From NCBI GenBank assembly GCA_965656715.1, contig CBFHLR010000003.1:1-64000 (forward strand): DNA of 64,000 bases. Reading direction: 5' to 3'. A model generated the notes under the pieces. That model had not been told where the DNA came from. It searched no databases and worked only from the letters and a program-made list of their open reading frames with translations. This DNA is from Coraliomargarita sp965656715. GTDB lineage: Bacteria; Verrucomicrobiota; Verrucomicrobiia; Opitutales; Coraliomargaritaceae. How positions within the stretch are numbered: position 1 is the first letter of the stretch; each line of letters begins with the position of its first letter. Position numbers and translations under genes: made by a program. Shown in pieces: positions 60,863 through 64,000 of the stretch.

Positions 60863-62376
60863 TTTTCTCTGAATTACTTTTAGTGTTATTGCTTCCGCTA
60901 GCTGGCAGTTTGATTTTGCTGCTCGCGAGTGGACGCGCGTCTGTGCAGCGAGCGGGAGGCGTAGTCGTCTCGATTGGAACCTTTATTGCATCCATCATGC
61001 TATTGCTTCGTGTGGATGTGGATGGCTATCAGGTGTTACATATGGGCAACTGGCAGGCGCCTTTTGGTATTACACTGATTGCAGATCGTTTTAGCGCCAT
61101 CATGGTGGCAGTTTCATCCTTTATGGGCGCAGCGGTTGCGATCTTTGCCTTGGCGGAAATTGATGATGGGCGCTTGAAGCGCTTTTTCTTCTCGTTGTAT
61201 CTCTTACTGATTTTTGGGGTGAATGGAGCCTTCCTCACAGGAGATCTGTTTAACCTGTTTGTTTGGTTTGAGATCATGTTGATCGCGTCCTTTGTGTTGA
61301 TGTCGATGGGGGCGGAAAAGGCCGAGCTGGAGGGTGGCCTCAAATACGTCTGTTTGAATCTCTTTTCATCGGCCTTGTTTCTGGCGGGCGCAGGCATCAT
61401 CTATGGTAAGACCGGCACCCTTAATATGGCTGACATTGCGCGCCAATTGCAGGCGAGTGACGACGCGCTTTGGGCGCTGAGTAGCTCGATGTTGTTTCTC
61501 GTCGCCTTTGGGGTCAAGGCGGGGATTTTTCCATTCTTTTTCTGGCTGCCTGCTTCGTATCACACGCCACCGTCGGCTGTGTCGGCCGTATTTGCTGGCT
61601 TGCTGACAAAGGTGGGGGTTTATGCCCTCTATCGGGCTTACACGCTGATTTTCGCGCCGCTCTATGGTGAGGTGAGTGCGCTGCTGCTAGTATTGGCGGT
61701 CTTGACGATGGTGACTGGGGTATTTGGCGCGGCTTCGCATTTTGATATGCGGCGGATTCTGTCGTTCCACATTGTGAGCCAGATTGGCTATATGATTCTT
61801 GGGCTGGCTTTGATGACGCCGCTGGCGCTGGCGGCTGGTATTTTTTATCTGGTGCACCATATTATTGTAAAGACGAACTTGTTCCTCGTTAGTGGGGTGG
61901 TGATTCGGAAATATGGCACTTGCGATCTGTCCAAAGTAGGCGGCCTCAGTAAGTCGGCTCCATGGTTAGCCCTGTTATTCTTTATTCCGGCCTTTTCGTT
62001 GGGTGGAATCCCGCCGCTCTCTGGTTTTTGGGCGAAGTTCGCGATGGTGAAGGCAGGCCTTGAGGTGCAGGCTTGGTGGTCGGTGGGCGCAGCCCTGTTG
62101 GTGGGGGTGTTGACTTTATATTCGATGACTAAGATTTGGGCGGAGGCTTTTTGGAAGTCGCCGCCTGAAGGGATGCAAGAGCGTCCAGCCGATCCAAAGT
62201 TGGGTAGTTTAGCTTACATGGTGCTTCCCATAGCGGTGTTGTCGGTCAGCACTTTGGTGATTGGGCTCTTTGGCGAGCCGTTGTTTCTGTTTGCCGAGCG
62301 TGCTGCAGACCAGCTATTGAATCCGCAATCCTATATTGACGCAGTCTTTGCGGTTGAAATGGAGGTTCCAAAATGA
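60859..62376 (+). CDS. mrpD: Mrp antiporter subunit D
   Basis: A 505-residue NuoN-like proton channel. Landmarks include GDLFNLFVWFEIMLIASFVL, FGVKAGIFPFFFWLPASYH and FFIPAFSLGGIPPLSGFWAK. It starts with GTG and overlaps the mrpC stop by four bases. Confidence 0.95.
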   Translation: MIFSELLLVLLLPLAGSLILLLASGRASVQRAGGVVVSIGTFIASIMLLLRVDVDGYQVLHMGNWQAPFGITLIADRFSAIMVAVSSFMGAAVAIFALAEIDDGRLKRFFFSLYLLLIFGVNGAFLTGDLFNLFVWFEIMLIASFVLMSMGAEKAELEGGLKYVCLNLFSSALFLAGAGIIYGKTGTLNMADIARQLQASDDALWALSSSMLFLVAFGVKAGIFPFFFWLPASYHTPPSAVSAVFAGLLTKVGVYALYRAYTLIFAPLYGEVSALLLVLAVLTMVTGVFGAASHFDMRRILSFHIVSQIGYMILGLALMTPLALAAGIFYLVHHIIVKTNLFLVSGVVIRKYGTCDLSKVGGLSKSAPWLALLFFIPAFSLGGIPPLSGFWAKFAMVKAGLEVQAWWSVGAALLVGVLTLYSMTKIWAEAFWKSPPEGMQERPADPKLGSLAYMVLPIAVLSVSTLVIGLFGEPLFLFAERAADQLLNPQSYIDAVFAVEMEVPK

Positions 62377-62699
62377 TTCGCGTCATCGCTGCCTTAGACC
62401 TGTTTGTTTATTTCGCGCTGGATGTCGTTAAGTCGAGCTTTCGTGTGGCTTATGATGTCTTGACGCCGACCCACCGTATGCGCCCGGGGATTGTCAGGGT
62501 CGACATTTCAGGTATGACTGAGCGTCAGCTCTTTTTTATGATGAACCTCATTACTATGACTCCGGGGTCGTTGGGCATCGATCTCTCAAAGGATCGCACG
62601 AAGCTGTATCTCCATGCCATGTATCTCGACGGTTCTGCCTCTGAGATGGCGCAGTCTTTTGAACAAAGCTACGGAAAGAAGGTGCGACGTGTCTTTTAG
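62373..62699 (+). CDS. mrpE: Mrp antiporter subunit E
   Basis: A 108-residue protein with one clear hydrophobic region at the start and a soluble remainder (MMNLITMTPGSLGIDLSKD), as in MrpE/MnhE. Overlaps mrpD by four bases. Confidence 0.93.
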   Translation: MIRVIAALDLFVYFALDVVKSSFRVAYDVLTPTHRMRPGIVRVDISGMTERQLFFMMNLITMTPGSLGIDLSKDRTKLYLHAMYLDGSASEMAQSFEQSYGKKVRRVF

Positions 62700-62979
62700 T
62701 GAGATGGAACTGCCGATGGTGGTGGCTGCTATCTGCTGCACTGTGCTGTGTTTAGCGGCCTTTGTCTGTATGCTTTGCCGCTTCATTAAGGGACCGACCG
62801 GCTTTGATCGAGTCGTCGCGCAGGATTTGTTGGGTGGGATTTGTCTCTGCATTATCGTGCTCAATGCAATTTTCTTTAATCAGCAGGTGCTCATGGAGGT
62901 CGCGCTTGCCATTGCGGTGGTGAATTTCTTGGCGACGATTGCACTGGCGCGCTATCTTGGAAAGGCAAAGGACATATGA
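62689..62979 (+). CDS. mrpF: Mrp antiporter subunit F
   Basis: MrpF-type three-helix protein with KGPTGFDRVVAQDLLG. I placed the start at GTG 62689, preceded by an AAGG-type ribosome-binding site; ATG 62704 is an alternative. The frame is open further upstream to ATG 62614, but that would overlap mrpE by 86 bases. Confidence 0.9.
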   Translation: MSFSEMELPMVVAAICCTVLCLAAFVCMLCRFIKGPTGFDRVVAQDLLGGICLCIIVLNAIFFNQQVLMEVALAIAVVNFLATIALARYLGKAKDI

Positions 62980-63317
62980 GTTGGGTCGTTGCGATTTTGA
63001 TGATCGTGGGCACCTTTTTCGCTTTCTTGGCGTCTCTGGGTGTGTTGCGCATGCCTGATTTTTATACGCGTATTCATGCGGCGACCAAGGCGGGCGCTTT
63101 TGGGTCGTCGCTCATATTAATTGCTGCAGCGCTGCATTTCGGTAGTTTGCGGGCTTCTGTGATGGCGGTGATGGTTGTTGTTTTCTTCTATTTGACGACG
63201 CCGATTGCCGCGCAGGCATTGAGCGATCGTGCGCACAAGCGAAAAGTTGCGAAATGGGAGGGCACTTGTTTGGATCAACTTGAGAAAGATGAAGACGCGG
63301 CGGAAGTGCAAAAGTAG
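62976..63317 (+). CDS. mrpG: Mrp antiporter subunit G
   Basis: A 113-residue protein with three helices and LRMPDFYTRIHAATKAGAFG, the MrpG hallmark. Overlaps mrpF by four bases. It completes the seven-gene operon. Confidence 0.95.
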   Translation: MSWVVAILMIVGTFFAFLASLGVLRMPDFYTRIHAATKAGAFGSSLILIAAALHFGSLRASVMAVMVVVFFYLTTPIAAQALSDRAHKRKVAKWEGTCLDQLEKDEDAAEVQK

Positions 63318-63421
63318 CTCTGACTTGTTAAACAATTCCGATTCTTAATCGAATGAACTTGCCCTAGTGGCTTCTGCCGCTTGGTAAGTAGGGGATGAAA
63401 CCGACTAAACCTCTGCTTAGT

Positions 63422-64000
63422 ATGTCAAAATTCAAAGTAAGCTGTATTCTCGTGTTGTTGCTCTGTGCCTGGAGCTCCCTATCGGCGGGTGGTGCACCCG
63501 CAGGTGGCCACTCCGATATTAATTTCCCGATTTCTGAGCTCGAGTATATCGAGATGGAGAAGGTGGCCGCTGCCGAAGCTGGCGTCGAGGAACTTAGTAT
63601 TCTTGAGCGCTTGAAGATGCGTGCCAAATCCGACCCTTTTAATGTTGTGGCGACTTTTATCTTCCTTGCCGCGGTGGTGCATACTTTCTTGGCATCGAGC
63701 TTTTTGAAGCTGGCGCACAAGTATGAGCATGAGCACGAGGAGTGGCTCAAGGATCACGATAAATTCTACGTTGAGGGCAAGAAGCCCGTGAGTTTTAAGG
63801 CGACGCTGTTTCACTTCCTTGGTGAAGTGGAGGCGATTTTCGGTATCTGGCTGATTCCATTGCTGATCACGATGATCTTTATGCAGCCGCATGGGGTGGA
63901 TATCGTATCGCACTACATTGATACGCGTAATTACACCGAGCCTATGTTCGTTGTCATTATCATGGCGATCGCATCCAGCCGTCCAGTCATTCAGATTGCT
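63422..64000 (+). CDS. Putative Na+/H+ antiporter (partial, runs off the window)
   Basis: The frame is open from ATG 63422 to the end of the window (193 codons). It starts with a signal-like stretch (FKVSCILVLLLCAWSSLSA), then a soluble segment and helices (VVATFIFLAAVVHTFLASSF, GIWLIPLLITMIFM). The piece IIMAIASSRPVIQIA at the end fits the putative Na+/H+ antiporter family (PF07399 type). An in-frame ATG at 63395 would add nine residues. It lies about 100 bases after mrpG and may be part of the same salt-handling group. Confidence 0.78.
   Translation, partial: MSKFKVSCILVLLLCAWSSLSAGGAPAGGHSDINFPISELEYIEMEKVAAAEAGVEELSILERLKMRAKSDPFNVVATFIFLAAVVHTFLASSFLKLAHKYEHEHEEWLKDHDKFYVEGKKPVSFKATLFHFLGEVEAIFGIWLIPLLITMIFMQPHGVDIVSHYIDTRNYTEPMFVVIIMAIASSRPVIQIA

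Overview
This window looks like a chromosomal segment of a marine, Gram-negative member of the Verrucomicrobiota, probably of the Opitutales/Puniceicoccaceae type. The basis is the gene families: DUF1501 and DUF1549/DUF1553 'planctomycete-type' proteins, a formylglycine-type sulfatase, roadblock proteins, LpxI and an Mla-type lipid transporter (so an outer membrane with lipid A), and a seven-subunit Mrp sodium/proton antiporter. The phylum is inferred and was not tested by a search. The DNA is a draft scaffold: a run of 100 N inside the pyruvate carboxylase gene is flanked by the same 77 bases on both sides.

Layout. 1-9600: the end of a SulP anion transporter, a universal stress protein, pyruvate carboxylase facing PEP carboxylase, and an Amt ammonium channel. 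9600-12120: an unusual trio made of a degenerate NtrC-like protein with no Walker A motif and two roadblock-type small proteins. 12130-19073: an SDR-like protein and an M48 protease, then a run of about eleven small reverse-strand membrane or secreted proteins, mostly of unknown function (two TM2 proteins, one RDD protein, one lipoprotein). 19380-23780: alaS, a GxxExxY cassette with inverted-repeat ends, and leuB. 23800-25040: a repeat-rich spacer with a VapBC-type toxin-antitoxin pair. 25034-36361: a reverse-strand gene cluster encoding a metallophosphoesterase, DUF1549/1553, DUF1501, a membrane cytochrome with a Met-rich linker and leucine-rich repeats, a YHYH-sulfatase fusion, and an MbnP-MauG/MbnH-like diheme fusion. 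36603-40186: an MlaE/F/D-type lipid ABC importer with an auxiliary lipoprotein. 40201-49448: a methyltransferase, sucCD, a dus gene, a bifunctional-nuclease-like protein, dxs, xseB, and a phosphotransacetylase split into two genes. 49592-57630: murJ, two small proteins joined at a G11 tract, a pseudopilin, lpxI, a FecR-like protein, leuS and a small exported protein. 57742-64000: mrpABCDEFG, then the start of another predicted Na+/H+ antiporter.

How the genes may work together. pyc, ppc, sucCD and pta/bioD-like genes serve central carbon metabolism and anaplerosis. Mrp and the following antiporter fit a saline habitat. The 25-36 kb cluster is the best candidate for an undescribed system. It places a protein that may bind copper through an oxidised tryptophan (MbnP) in the same chain as its presumed oxidising diheme enzyme, next to a Met-rich cytochrome and a YHYH-sulfatase. 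Copper handling or copper-dependent redox modification in the cell envelope is a reasonable but unproven reading.

A second theme is repeats. Five loci carry a 33-base arm built from about 5.5 copies of a GAKTAR hexamer. At four loci two arms are arranged as a hairpin, and at one there is a single arm. Several sit within a few bases of stop codons. Other short hairpins, a 21-base direct repeat around vapBC, a heptamer tandem repeat directly before a start codon, and a homopolymer G tract suggest active small-scale remodelling of intergenic DNA.
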